This document shows positions 47,734 through 56,284 of a stretch of DNA of 64,000 nucleotides, piece after piece (the stretch's first letter is position 1; each line of letters opens with the position of its first letter). The stretch is from NCBI GenBank assembly GCA_963806495.1, contig CAWDYA010000006.1:186001-250000 (forward strand). The letters run 5' to 3'. The notes beneath the pieces are model-generated. The model worked only from the letters and a program-made list of their open reading frames with translations, made no database searches and was not told the DNA's origin. The position numbers and the translations under genes were made by a program. Source of the stretch: CAWDYA01 sp963806495. Lineage in GTDB: Bacteria > Acidobacteriota > Polarisedimenticolia > JACPZX01 > DASXTC01.

Positions 47734-48643
47734 TCAGCTCCCCCACCCGAGCAGCGCCCGTTCGGCCTCGTAGCGGACATCCTGCGACGGGTCGTCGCGT
47801 GCGAGCTGCTCGAGGAAGGCGCGTACGCCGTCGCCGCCCAGGGTCGTCAGCGTCTTCACAGCCTGGACCCGGAACGGGGCCGACGGATCGAGCGCCGTGC
47901 GGCCGCGGAGCTGGTCGGTCAGCTCGCGGCGGTTCGGAACCTCACGACCCGCCGTGCCGGCGTCGGAGATGATCTGCTGCATCAGTTTCAGCGCCAGCAC
48001 CCGGATGTCGTCGCGAGGGTTGTCCAGGAACCCGACGAGCGTCGGGATCATCGCCAGAATCGCCCAACCCCTCCACGAGCAGCTCCCCGAAGGCTCCGGT
48101 GACGAGGATCGGGTTGGGGCTCCCGATAGCCTCCTTCAGCCTGTCGGCCTGCCGATCGTAGTCCCGGTCGGACTGGATCGACACGAAGGTACGGGCGGCG
48201 TCGACGGTGGCCTCGGCTCCCTCGGCCGGCAGCGGGTTACGGCCCTGGGCGCCCCACATCAGGGTGTAGATGTCCCCCTCGGGCTGCTCGCCATCCTCTT
48301 TTGTGAACTTGCGAAGGAACAGCAGCACGCGCTCGCCGGTGACGAAGTCGATCTTGTCCTCCCAGGGGCGTCGCAGGAAAGAGTCGAGACGGAAGGCGAT
48401 CCGGAAGTTGTCGCCGGGCCTTTCCGGGATGGTGCACTTGAGCACTTCGAGGGTCTTGATCGCCGCGAAGCGGTGCGCGCCGTCGGTGACCTCGCCCCAG
48501 ACCACGAGCGGGGCGCGGCCGGTCTTCTGGTACAGCGTCAGGTCCCGGACCTCGGCCTTCGGGGAGGCCGGGGCCAGCAATGCGGCGAGCACGGCCAGTG
48601 CGGGCGGCGCGAGGCGCCTCATCATCGTCTGCACGGTCTGCAT
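47734..48643 (-). CDS. Secreted HEAT-repeat protein, one frameshift
   Basis: The start ATG 48643 opens a signal peptide (about residues 1-31). The first part has a beta-rich domain (LYQKTGRAPLVVWGEVTDG, ERVLLFLRKFTKEDG). An extra base near 48064 breaks the frame; removing it joins LLVEGLAILAMIPTLVGFLD with the second part. That part carries HEAT-like helices (NPRDDIRVLALKLMQQI, FRVQAVKTLTTLGGDGVRAFLEQL, QDVRYEAERALLGW) and ends at 47734. Repaired length about 302 residues. It is a probable periplasmic scaffold. No enzyme motif is visible. Confidence 0.7.
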
Positions 48644-48913
48644 GCGCGGAGTCTAACGGGCGATGGCGGCGGCGGCAAGGCTTCGGTTTTGCTTGTTTTT
48701 CGGCATCCTCAGGGCATGGATTCGGCTGCCCGGCCTCGACGGCATCTCTTCCTTGTGGGTGGCGGTGGGTGGCGCTCGCCCGACGGCTCCGGCGCGGGGA
48801 TCCCCCATCCGGAGGATCGCCCTGCCGGGCGTGGGATCCGGTAACGCCCGGGCTCGTCTGGCGGCCGGGAAGGAAGAAAACGGGCACCCGATGCCGCAAC
48901 GAGAAGCGCATGG

Positions 48914-48919
48914 TACCAT
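48914..48919 (+). promoter_or_regulatory. -10 element TACCAT, 7 nt before ATG (leaderless promoter)
   Basis: TACCAT stands 7 nt before ATG 48927 of the malate-dehydrogenase-like gene; no ribosome-binding site is present between them. Confidence 0.5.
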
Positions 48920-48926
48920 CACGCCG

Positions 48927-49715
48927 ATGACATCGAGTCTGTCGATTGAAGGGTGGCGTCTCAGGCGGCGGCAGCCGGCGGCCCGCCGGCGGGCGCTGCG
49001 TGTCGCCGTCACCGGCCGCGCCCTCATCGCCCGTGATGTCATCAGGCGGCTCTCCGCGGCGGGGATCGCCGAGGTATTTCTGCCCGAAGCGTCGCCGGGC
49101 GGGACGATCGCGGACGTTCTCGTGATCTGCGATTCGGATCCGTCCCTGGTCCGGGACGCCGCACTGTGGGCCGTCCGCACCTGTCCCGATACCGCCGTCG
49201 TGATCGCCGCGCGGGAGGGTCTGGCGCTGTGCCGGGAGGCGGCTCGTGCCTCCGGTCTCACCCCGCACCTGATCGTCGCGCCGGGTGGGATGCCGCGCGC
49301 CGCCGTCGAGCGGCGCCGGATCGCCCTGGCGCTCCGGGCCGCCGCGTCCCAGGCCGAGGTGCCGATCATCGGCGGCGATGGCTTCGCGGGCACGCGCCCG
49401 CTCTGGCGGTACGCCACGGTCGCCGGGATCCCGATCGACGAGCTCGTCGGTGCCCACGACCCGTCGACGGCGGATCCGCAGTCGGGTGAAGTCTCCGACA
49501 CGCTGCTGGCGGCCTCGGCCGCCGCTCTGGCACGGGCAATCCTGCTGGATCGAAGGCTGGTGCTGTGCTGCACGGGATGGGCGGATGGCCCCTTCGGGAT
49601 CCCCGGCGGCTACGTGACCGCGCCCTTTCGCGTCGGGGCACGCGGTGTGGAGGAGCCGTTGCCCGTCCGCCTCACGGTCGAGGAGAGGGCGCTGCTGATC
49701 CGGGCTTCGGTCTGA
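48927..49715 (+). CDS. Degenerate lactate/malate dehydrogenase-like protein
   Basis: 262 residues. The Rossmann-type start is RVAVTGRALIARDVIRRLSAAG, followed by ADVLVICDSDPSLV and TAVVIAAREG. The end, PFRVGARGVEEPLPVRLTVEERALLIRAS, matches the C-terminal strands and helix of the malate dehydrogenase family. The Gly-rich NAD loop and the catalytic Asp/His pair are not clear and the protein is about 50 residues short. It may have lost activity or have a new role. The start is set by a TACCAT 7 nt upstream. The stop is 4 bp from the convergent GyrI-like gene. Confidence 0.6.
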   Translation: MTSSLSIEGWRLRRRQPAARRRALRVAVTGRALIARDVIRRLSAAGIAEVFLPEASPGGTIADVLVICDSDPSLVRDAALWAVRTCPDTAVVIAAREGLALCREAARASGLTPHLIVAPGGMPRAAVERRRIALALRAAASQAEVPIIGGDGFAGTRPLWRYATVAGIPIDELVGAHDPSTADPQSGEVSDTLLAASAAALARAILLDRRLVLCCTGWADGPFGIPGGYVTAPFRVGARGVEEPLPVRLTVEERALLIRASV

Positions 49716-49719
49716 AGGC

Positions 49720-50196
49720 TCACGCCAGGATCGGGATCTGGACCACCGTCTCCCAGCCGGCTCCGGCGGCGGCACCGGGCACCACCTTGAGATAAACCTG
49801 CCGGTGACAACCCGCCCCGCGCAGGCCCTCGGAGCGGATCCAGGCCTTGAGCGCCCGGACCGTTTCGCCGATCCGGGCGATGTCGCCCTCGTGGACGGTG
49901 GTGGCCACGCGCTGCGCCTCGATCCGCTTCACCGTGATCCGGTCGTCGCCGTGCGCGTCGCCGGAGAACGGGATCCAGACCTGGCCGCGCATCGCGCCGG
50001 TGGCCGAATCGACATAGGTGTCGGGATCGTTCGTGTCCTCGAACAGGCCGATCCAGGGACCGGCGGGCAACCCCCTCTCGCGGAGCCACCCATCCACCTC
50101 GAGAAACGCCTCGCTCACCTCGCGGGCGGTGCCCGCCACGTCCAGCGAGGCGACAACGATCGGCGGCGCGGTTTCGAGCATGCAGCGGCGATCCAT
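49720..50196 (-). CDS. GyrI-like/effector-binding domain protein
   Basis: 158 residues. The segment AREVSEAFLEVDGWLRERG and LPAGPWIGLFEDTNDPDTY, followed by RVATTVHEGDIARIGETVRALKAWI, follow the SOUL/GyrI-like small-molecule binding fold. No DNA-binding part is present. ATG 50196 is preceded by a GGGG, and ATG 50181 is an alternative. It is the last gene of the minus-strand acyl-CoA cluster, 13 bp after the MDR dehydrogenase. A ligand-binding or detoxification role is inference. Confidence 0.7.
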   Translation of the reverse strand: MDRRCMLETAPPIVVASLDVAGTAREVSEAFLEVDGWLRERGLPAGPWIGLFEDTNDPDTYVDSATGAMRGQVWIPFSGDAHGDDRITVKRIEAQRVATTVHEGDIARIGETVRALKAWIRSEGLRGAGCHRQVYLKVVPGAAAGAGWETVVQIPILA

Positions 50197-50209
50197 CCCC
50201 GGAGTGGCG

Positions 50210-51238
50210 CTACGGGTTGACGATGATCTTGCCGAACGCCTTGCGCTCCTGCATCCGTTTGTGCGCGGCGCCTATCTCGGCCAGAGGGAACACGGAGTCG
50301 ATGACGGGCCGCAGCGCGCCCCGATCCACCAGGTTCATGACCTCGAGCAGTTCCCCTTTGGAGCCCATCGTGGAGCCGAAGATCGAGAGTCGGCGGAAGA
50401 AGATGTACCGGATGTCCGTGGCGACCTCGAACCCCGACGTGACCCCGCAGATCACCATCCGGCCGCCCGCCCTGAGACTGCGGATGTTGCGCGCCCAGGT
50501 GTCGGCGCCGATATGGTCGAAGATCACGTCGACGCCGCGGCGTCGCGTGATCCGCTTGACCTCCTCGTGGAAGTCGAGCTTCCTGTAGTTGATCGTCTCA
50601 TCCGCGCCGAGCTCGCGCGCCTTCTTCAGCTTGACGTCGGTGCCGGCCGTCGTGATCACGCGGGCGCCGAGCAGCTTCGCGATCTGGATCCCCGCCACCG
50701 AGACGCCGCTTCCGGCAGCATGAACCAGCACGTCCTCTCCGGGCCGCACCTGTGCCAGTCCCACCAGCATGTGCCACGCGGTCAGGAAGACCAGCGGAAT
50801 GGCGGCGGCCTCGTCGAAGCTGAGCTTGCCCGGGATCGGTATCACGTTGACGCCCGGCACGCAGACGTACTCGGCGCAGCCGCCGTCGCGGTTCTCGCCG
50901 ATGATGCCGTACGACGCGCACAGGTTGTCCCGGCCCGAGAGGCACATCGTGCATCGCCCGCACGAGACTCCCGGCGAGACCACCACCCGATCACCCGTCT
51001 TGACCCCCCGGACGAAGCTCCCCGCCTTCTTCACCACGCCGGCGATGTCGCTTCCCGGAATCATCGGCAGCGGCATCCGCTGCCCGGGCACGCCCTTGCG
51101 CACCCACAGATCGAGATGGTTCAGGGCGCACGCCTTGACCTGGACCAGAACCTCGTCCTGGGCCGGGCTCGGTGTGTCCACTTCCTCGATCTTCAGCTTG
51201 TCGACGTCGCCATGCTCGTGAATCACTACCGCCTTCAT
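50210..51238 (-). CDS. Zinc-type MDR alcohol dehydrogenase/quinone reductase
   Basis: 342 residues. The N-terminus MKAVVIHEHGDVDKLKIEEV and ACALNHLDLWVRKGVPG match the MDR superfamily. Structural-zinc cysteines lie in SCGRCTMCLSGRDNLC, and a Rossmann motif lies in VLVHAAGSGVSVAGIQIAKLLGA. It would oxidise an alcohol or reduce an enone with NAD(P)H. The ATG overlaps the stop of the upstream hydratase gene (ATGA), which couples them. In anaerobic aromatic degradation a dienoyl-CoA hydratase is paired with such a dehydrogenase, but the specificity here is not shown. Confidence 0.85.
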   Translation of the reverse strand: MKAVVIHEHGDVDKLKIEEVDTPSPAQDEVLVQVKACALNHLDLWVRKGVPGQRMPLPMIPGSDIAGVVKKAGSFVRGVKTGDRVVVSPGVSCGRCTMCLSGRDNLCASYGIIGENRDGGCAEYVCVPGVNVIPIPGKLSFDEAAAIPLVFLTAWHMLVGLAQVRPGEDVLVHAAGSGVSVAGIQIAKLLGARVITTAGTDVKLKKARELGADETINYRKLDFHEEVKRITRRRGVDVIFDHIGADTWARNIRSLRAGGRMVICGVTSGFEVATDIRYIFFRRLSIFGSTMGSKGELLEVMNLVDRGALRPVIDSVFPLAEIGAAHKRMQERKAFGKIIVNP

Positions 51239-52051
51239 TTGTCGGGAGTCTCCTTTGGCCTGTTCTTCCACCGCGGCTCGCGTTTCTCCAGGAAGGCCCG
51301 CACCCCTTCACGGGCGTCCGGAAGCGAAAGCAGGTCGTCAAGATAGATTCTCTCGGTGGCCTCCAGCGCCCGGGACAGCTTCCGGGGCCCGGCGCCCCTC
51401 AGGGCGCGCACCGCCTGGCGCATCACCGGCGCGCTGTTGCCGGCCAGCTCCCCGATCAGGCGATCCACCTCATCGTCCAGCCCGCCCGCCGCCGCCAGAC
51501 GCGTGACCATCCCGAGAGCCAGCCCCTCGAACGCGGAGAACCGCCGCCCGGTCAGGATGATGTCGGCGGCACGCTGCCGCCCCATCATCCCGGGGAGCAC
51601 GGCGGCGGCGATAGGCGGAAAGGAGCCCAGGTGGATTCTCCGGCTGGCCGAAGCTGGCGTCCTCGGAGGCGATCACCAGGTCGCAGCAGAGCGCGAGTTC
51701 CATGCCGGCGCCCAGCGCGAGTCCCTGGACCACAGCCACCGAGACGGCGTCGGCCGACCAGAGCGCACGGGCCACTTTGTGGAAGGCGGCCAGCATCCCG
51801 GGCGCGCGCTCCGGCGTGTGGTCCGCCACGTCGGCGCCGGCGCTGAACGCACGCGTCCCCGCCGCGCGGATCACGAGGATGTCGACCGGATCCCTGCCCG
51901 TCAGGCCGCCCACCGCGCCCGCAAGGCTCTCGAAGGCGGCGGTGCTGAGGATGTTGAGCGGAGGCCGGTTGATGGTGATCGTGCCCACGGACCCGTCCCG
52001 TTCGAGCACGATCTCCGGCGCCGATGCGTTCCCGGGTGCTTCCGCCCCCAA
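51235..52051 (-). CDS. Cyclohexa-1,5-diene-carbonyl-CoA hydratase-like crotonase, one frameshift
   Basis: TTG start at 52051 with AGGGGG upstream. The first frame gives GTITINRPPLNILST, DVADHTPERAPGMLAAFH, GLALGAGMELALCCDL and ASFGQPE. One extra base near 51637 shifts the frame; removing it gives FGQPEIHLGSFPPIAAAVLP and the rest. The end (ERIYLDDLLSLPDAREGV, AFLEKREPRWKNRP) closely follows cyclohexa-1,5-diene-1-carbonyl-CoA hydratase. That enzyme hydrates the product of benzoyl-CoA reductase. Repaired length about 271 residues. The family assignment is from remembered sequence features; generic enoyl-CoA hydratase activity remains possible. Confidence 0.75.
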
Positions 52052-52062
52052 TGGCAGCCCCC

Positions 52063-52851
52063 TTACTTGCCCTTGAAGCTCGCCCGCCTCTTGTTCACAT
52101 AGGCGTCGAGCCCCTCCTTGGCGTCCTCGCTCTGGAAGAGCTGCTGCTGCAGCTCGCGCTCGAGCGACAGGGCCTCCTGGAACGACAGCTCGAGTCCCGA
52201 CTGGACCGATCTCTTGATCCTCCCGACGGCCCGGCTCGCCTTGTTCGGCGGCAGGAACTGGCGGGCATAGGCGATCACCTCGTCCCAGTAGTTCTCCCGC
52301 TCGAAGATCATGTTGATCAGCCCCAGCTCCTTCGCCTCCTCGAACGAGAAGGTGGCGCCGGTCACCATCAGCTCGATGGAGCGCGACTTGCCGATCGCGC
52401 GGGCGAGCCGCTGCGTTCCACCGGTGCCGGGCAGCACGCCCAAATTGACTTCGGGAAGCCCGATCTTGCCGCCGTCCTTGCGAGCGATACGGATATCCGC
52501 CGCCATCGCGATCTCCAGCCCCCCACCCACCGTGTGGCCGTTGAGGGCGGCGATGACCAGCTTGGGCGTCTGCTCGAGGCGGTTGAGCGTTTCGTTGGCG
52601 TGCAGGCAGAAGTAGTACTTGAAGGTGGGGTCCACCTCGGACAGCATCTGGATGTTCGCGCCCGCGGAGAAGAACTTGTCCCCGTTGCCGCGCAGGACGA
52701 TGACATGAACGCTCTGGTCGAAACGCGCCTTGACGATGGCATCGTCCATCTGGCGCATCATCTCGTGCGTGTAGGTATTGGCGGGCGGATCGTTCATCTC
52801 GATGACGGCGATCCCCTCGTTGACCGTGTAGTTGATCAGTTGCTCCGGCAT
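52063..52851 (-). CDS. Enoyl-CoA hydratase/isomerase family protein
   Basis: 262 residues. Oxyanion-hole and catalytic regions: RGNGDKFFSAGANIQML, LNGHTVGGGLEIAMAADIRIA and IGLPEVNLGVLPGTGGTQRLA. The second glutamate (LPEVNLG) is present. It hydrates trans-2-enoyl-CoA or isomerises it. It lies between the dehydrogenase and the dienoyl hydratase-like gene on the same strand, 11 bp before the latter, and is probably in the same transcript. Confidence 0.9.
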   Translation of the reverse strand: MPEQLINYTVNEGIAVIEMNDPPANTYTHEMMRQMDDAIVKARFDQSVHVIVLRGNGDKFFSAGANIQMLSEVDPTFKYYFCLHANETLNRLEQTPKLVIAALNGHTVGGGLEIAMAADIRIARKDGGKIGLPEVNLGVLPGTGGTQRLARAIGKSRSIELMVTGATFSFEEAKELGLINMIFERENYWDEVIAYARQFLPPNKASRAVGRIKRSVQSGLELSFQEALSLERELQQQLFQSEDAKEGLDAYVNKRRASFKGK

Positions 52852-52891
52852 GTTCTCGTCTCCCTCTCGCGTCGTTCGCCCCGCTGGGACG

Positions 52892-54373
52892 TCAGGACAG
52901 ATCGACCCAGACGCTCTTGAGCTGCGTGTACAGCTCGATCGATGCGGCGCCGAGCTCGCGGCCGAAACCGCTCATCTTGCACCCGCCGAACGGCGACGCG
53001 TTGTCGAAATTGTTGTAGGTGTTGACCCACACCGTGCCGGCCCGCAGCTCGCGCGCCACCCGGTGGGCCTTCTTCACGTCCTTCGTCCAGACACCCGACG
53101 ACAGCCCGTAGATGGACTCGTTGGCCATCCGGATCGCGTCGTCCACGCCGTCGAACGGGATGACGGAGAGCACGGGGCCGAAGATCTCTTCGCGCGCAAT
53201 GGTCATGTCGTTGCGCACGCCGTCGAACACCGTCGGCTCCAGGAAGTACCCCTTGCCGTCCCCCACCTGGGCGCGCTTGCCTCCGGCCACCAGACTGGCT
53301 CCCTCTTCGATTCCCTTCGCGACGTACGACAGCACCGTCCTGAGCTGTCCCTCGGAGACCTGGGGGCCGAAGCGGCACTTCGGGTCGAGCGGGTCGGCCG
53401 GGACCATCTTCGCCGTACGCTCGACCAGTTTCTCCATGAACGCGTCGTGGATCGATTTCTCCACGAACAGCCGTGACCCGGCGGTGCAGATCTCCCCCTT
53501 GTTGTAGAAGATCGCGATCGTGGCGCCGCGCACCGCGGCATCCAGATCGGCGTCCGCAAAGACGATGTTGGGGGACTTGCCGCCCAGCTCGAGCGACACC
53601 TTCTTGAGCGTCCCGGCGCACTCGCGCATGATCTGCTGGCCCACCGGCGTGGAGCCGGTCACGGCGATCTTGTCGACCATCGGGTGCCGCACGAGCGCCA
53701 TCCCGGCCACCGACCCGGCACCGGGCACGACGTTGAGCACACCGTCCGGCAGCCCGGCCTCCTGGCAAAGAGCAGCCAGCCGCAACGCGGTCATCGGCGT
53801 CAGCGAGGCGGGCTTCAGCACGACGGTGTTGCCGAAGGCGAGCGCGGGGGCCACCTTCCAGGCCGCCATCAGCAGCGGGAAGTTCCACGGGGTGATCTGG
53901 CCGCACACGCCGATCGGCTCGCGCAGGGTGTAGTTGAGGAACGGTCCTCGCACCGGGATGGTATCCCCGGTCGCCTTCGTGGCCCAGCCGGCATAGTACT
54001 GGAAGCAGTCGGCCGCCAGCGGGACGTCTATCTTGGTGTTCTCCGTGACAGGCTTGCCCGAGTCGAGCGTCTCCAGCTCGCCGAGCTCTTCGGCGTGCGC
54101 AAGGAGCAGGTCCCCCACCTTCCACAGGATGCGGGCCCGGTCGCTGGCCGACATCTTGCGTGTCCAGGGGCCGGAGTCGAACGCCTTCCTCGCGGCACGC
54201 ACGGCGCGATCGATGTCCTCCTCCCGCCCCTCGGCGACCTGGGTCAGCACCTCGCCCGTGGCCGGGTAGATGGTATCGAAGACGCCGCCGGCGGCGGCGT
54301 CGACGAACCGGCCGTCGATGAACAGCTTGCCTGGCTCGACCTTCGCCTTCGTGGGTGAGAGCATCCTGGACAT
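52892..54373 (-). CDS. NAD(P)-dependent aldehyde dehydrogenase
   Basis: 493 residues. Motifs: ITPWNFPLLMAAWKVAPALA, VTGSTPVGQQIM, catalytic Glu in SLELGGKSPNIVFAD and catalytic Cys in NKGEICTAGSRLFVE, and the EEIFGPVLSVIPF region. It oxidises aldehydes to acids. The start MSRMLSPTK at 54373 has an AAAGGCGG site. It is the first gene of the minus-strand acyl-CoA cluster. Confidence 0.93.
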   Translation of the reverse strand: MSRMLSPTKAKVEPGKLFIDGRFVDAAAGGVFDTIYPATGEVLTQVAEGREEDIDRAVRAARKAFDSGPWTRKMSASDRARILWKVGDLLLAHAEELGELETLDSGKPVTENTKIDVPLAADCFQYYAGWATKATGDTIPVRGPFLNYTLREPIGVCGQITPWNFPLLMAAWKVAPALAFGNTVVLKPASLTPMTALRLAALCQEAGLPDGVLNVVPGAGSVAGMALVRHPMVDKIAVTGSTPVGQQIMRECAGTLKKVSLELGGKSPNIVFADADLDAAVRGATIAIFYNKGEICTAGSRLFVEKSIHDAFMEKLVERTAKMVPADPLDPKCRFGPQVSEGQLRTVLSYVAKGIEEGASLVAGGKRAQVGDGKGYFLEPTVFDGVRNDMTIAREEIFGPVLSVIPFDGVDDAIRMANESIYGLSSGVWTKDVKKAHRVARELRAGTVWVNTYNNFDNASPFGGCKMSGFGRELGAASIELYTQLKSVWVDLS

Positions 54374-54515
54374 GAGACCGCCTTTCACCGGAAAGATCCG
54401 AACGAGGAGGGCCGCCACGCGAAGCCGAAGAGCCCGCGCCTGGAAGGTAAGTCAAGCTCCTCCTGGAATTTGCCCGGCATGGTACGAGATGGGACGGTGG
54501 GGTGTCAACTTGGTG

Positions 54516-54521
54516 TATCAT
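54516..54521 (+). promoter_or_regulatory. -10 element TATCAT, 8 nt before ATG (leaderless promoter)
   Basis: TATCAT stands 8 nt before ATG 54530 of the 3-hydroxyacyl-CoA dehydrogenase gene. No ribosome-binding site fits. Confidence 0.55.
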
Positions 54522-54529
54522 CCCCCGTC

Positions 54530-55396
54530 ATGAACGAGATACGCCACGTGACGGTGCTCGGCGCCGGCACGATGGGCTCCGGGATTGCCCAGATCGCCGC
54601 TCTGTCGGGGTTCCGGGCGTCCCTGTTCGACGTGGACGAGGCGGCCCTGGCACGCGGGCTCGAGCGGGCCCATCGCCGGCTCGACGAGGGAGTGCGCCGG
54701 GAGAAGATCACCGCCTCGCAGGCCGCCGCCGCGCGCGCGGCGCTCTCGGTGTCCACCGACCTCGAATCGGCGGCACGCGAGGCCGACCTGGTGATCGAGG
54801 CGGTGCCCGAGATCCTCGACCTGAAGCGTGAGACCTTCGTGCGCCTCGAGGCGGTCTGCCGGCCGGCGACGATCCTCGCCACCAACACCTCGTCGCTTCC
54901 GGTGCACACGATCGCCTCCGCGGTCTCGGACCCCTCCCGCGTCCTGGGGCTCCACTTCTTCAATCCCCCCCACATCATGAAGCTGGTCGAAATCGTGCGG
55001 GCCGACAGGACGGCGCCCGATGTGCTGGACCGGGCGCGCGGGTTCGTCTCCTCGCTGGGCAAGGAGGCGATCATCGTGCGCGACACGCCGGGGTTCGCCA
55101 CCTCGCGTCTCGGGCTCGCGCTCGGTCTCGAGGCGATGCGCATGCTCGAGCAGGGCGTGGCCTCCGCGACCGACATCGACCGCGCGATGGAGCTCGGCTA
55201 CGGTCACCCGATGGGCCCGCTCAAGGTGAGCGACCTGGTGGGCCTCGATGTCCGGCTGAGCATCGCGGAGATCCTCCATCGCGAGCTGGACGACGCCCGG
55301 TTCCGGCCGCCGGAAATCCTCCGCCGACTGGTCGCCGAGGGAAAGCTCGGCCGCAAGTCGGGCGAGGGTTTCCACAGGTGGGACCCCAAGCCGTGA
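54530..55396 (+). CDS. 3-hydroxyacyl-CoA dehydrogenase
   Basis: 288 residues. The NAD-binding motif is VTVLGAGTMGSGIAQIAALSG. Then LHFFNPPHIMKLVEIV holds the catalytic His and DTPGFATSRLGLALGLEA the C-terminal domain start. It oxidises 3-hydroxyacyl-CoA to 3-ketoacyl-CoA, following the hydratases of the divergent cluster. Length fits the single-function family (3-hydroxybutyryl-CoA dehydrogenase type). The transcript is probably leaderless. The next gene overlaps by 4 nt (GTGA). Confidence 0.93.
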   Translation: MNEIRHVTVLGAGTMGSGIAQIAALSGFRASLFDVDEAALARGLERAHRRLDEGVRREKITASQAAAARAALSVSTDLESAAREADLVIEAVPEILDLKRETFVRLEAVCRPATILATNTSSLPVHTIASAVSDPSRVLGLHFFNPPHIMKLVEIVRADRTAPDVLDRARGFVSSLGKEAIIVRDTPGFATSRLGLALGLEAMRMLEQGVASATDIDRAMELGYGHPMGPLKVSDLVGLDVRLSIAEILHRELDDARFRPPEILRRLVAEGKLGRKSGEGFHRWDPKP

Positions 55397-56283
55397 TCTC
55401 CCGCGATCGGCTGCGCACCACCGACGTCCACGTCCACATGCAGCCGTGGGAGAGCTTCCGCCCGGAGACGCTGGCGAAGATGCGGTCGGGCCGACCCGAC
55501 TTCGACACCATCATCGCGATGAGCCGCGATCCTGCGGTTTTCCTGCGATACCTCGACACGGTGAAAGTGGAGCGCGCCGCGCTGATCAACTATCCGGCGC
55601 CCGACATCATGGGGTTCGGGACGGAGACGAACGACTTCGTCGTCCGGTACGCCTCGTCGGCACCGGACCGGTTGATCGCCGTCGGCGGTGTGCACCCGCG
55701 GTTCAGCAAGGACCCGTCCGGCGAGGTGGAGCGGCTCGCCGACTCCGGGATCCGCGCCCTCAAGATCCACCCGCCGCACATGCTGGTGGCGCCGAACGCC
55801 CATCTCGACGAGACACCCGCGGGCGTGGCGCTCGCCGCAATCTACCGCGCCGCATCGCAGCGCCGACTGCCCGTGATCATCCACACCGGGACATCGATCT
55901 TCCCGGGCGCGCGCAGCCGTCTCGGCGACCCGATCGGTATCGACGACGTTGCGGTCGACTACCCCGATCTCACGATCGTCATGGCGCACGGCGGCCGTCC
56001 GCTCTGGTCCGACGTCTGTTTCTTCCTGATGCGGCGTCACCCGAACGTCTGGCTGGACCTGTCCGGCATTCCGCCGCGAGGGCTGCCCGGCTACCTGCCG
56101 CGTCTGGCCGAGGTGGCCGACAGGGTGGTGTTCGGCACCGACTGGCCCAGCCCGGGTGTGAGGGACATCGGCGGCAACATCGACGCGTTTCTCGCCCTGC
56201 CCGGGGAGTATCTCACGGAGGCGGCGAAGACCGCGATCCTGCAGGACAACGCGCTGAGGCTTTATCCGAAGGGGCGCGGGTAG
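55393..56283 (+). CDS. Amidohydrolase-2 family metal-dependent hydrolase
   Basis: 296 residues from GTG 55393, overlapping the previous stop. Metal-ligand motifs TTDVHVHMQPW (HxH), IHTGTSIFPG, VMAHGGRPLW and FGTDWPSPG follow the ACMSD/amidohydrolase-2 pattern. Members catalyse decarboxylation or hydrolysis of aromatic or ring-opened acids. It is translationally coupled with the hydroxyacyl-CoA dehydrogenase, which suggests a shared catabolic route. Its end is 1 bp from the convergent dGTPase. Confidence 0.85.
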   Translation: MISRDRLRTTDVHVHMQPWESFRPETLAKMRSGRPDFDTIIAMSRDPAVFLRYLDTVKVERAALINYPAPDIMGFGTETNDFVVRYASSAPDRLIAVGGVHPRFSKDPSGEVERLADSGIRALKIHPPHMLVAPNAHLDETPAGVALAAIYRAASQRRLPVIIHTGTSIFPGARSRLGDPIGIDDVAVDYPDLTIVMAHGGRPLWSDVCFFLMRRHPNVWLDLSGIPPRGLPGYLPRLAEVADRVVFGTDWPSPGVRDIGGNIDAFLALPGEYLTEAAKTAILQDNALRLYPKGRG

Positions 56284-56284
56284 C

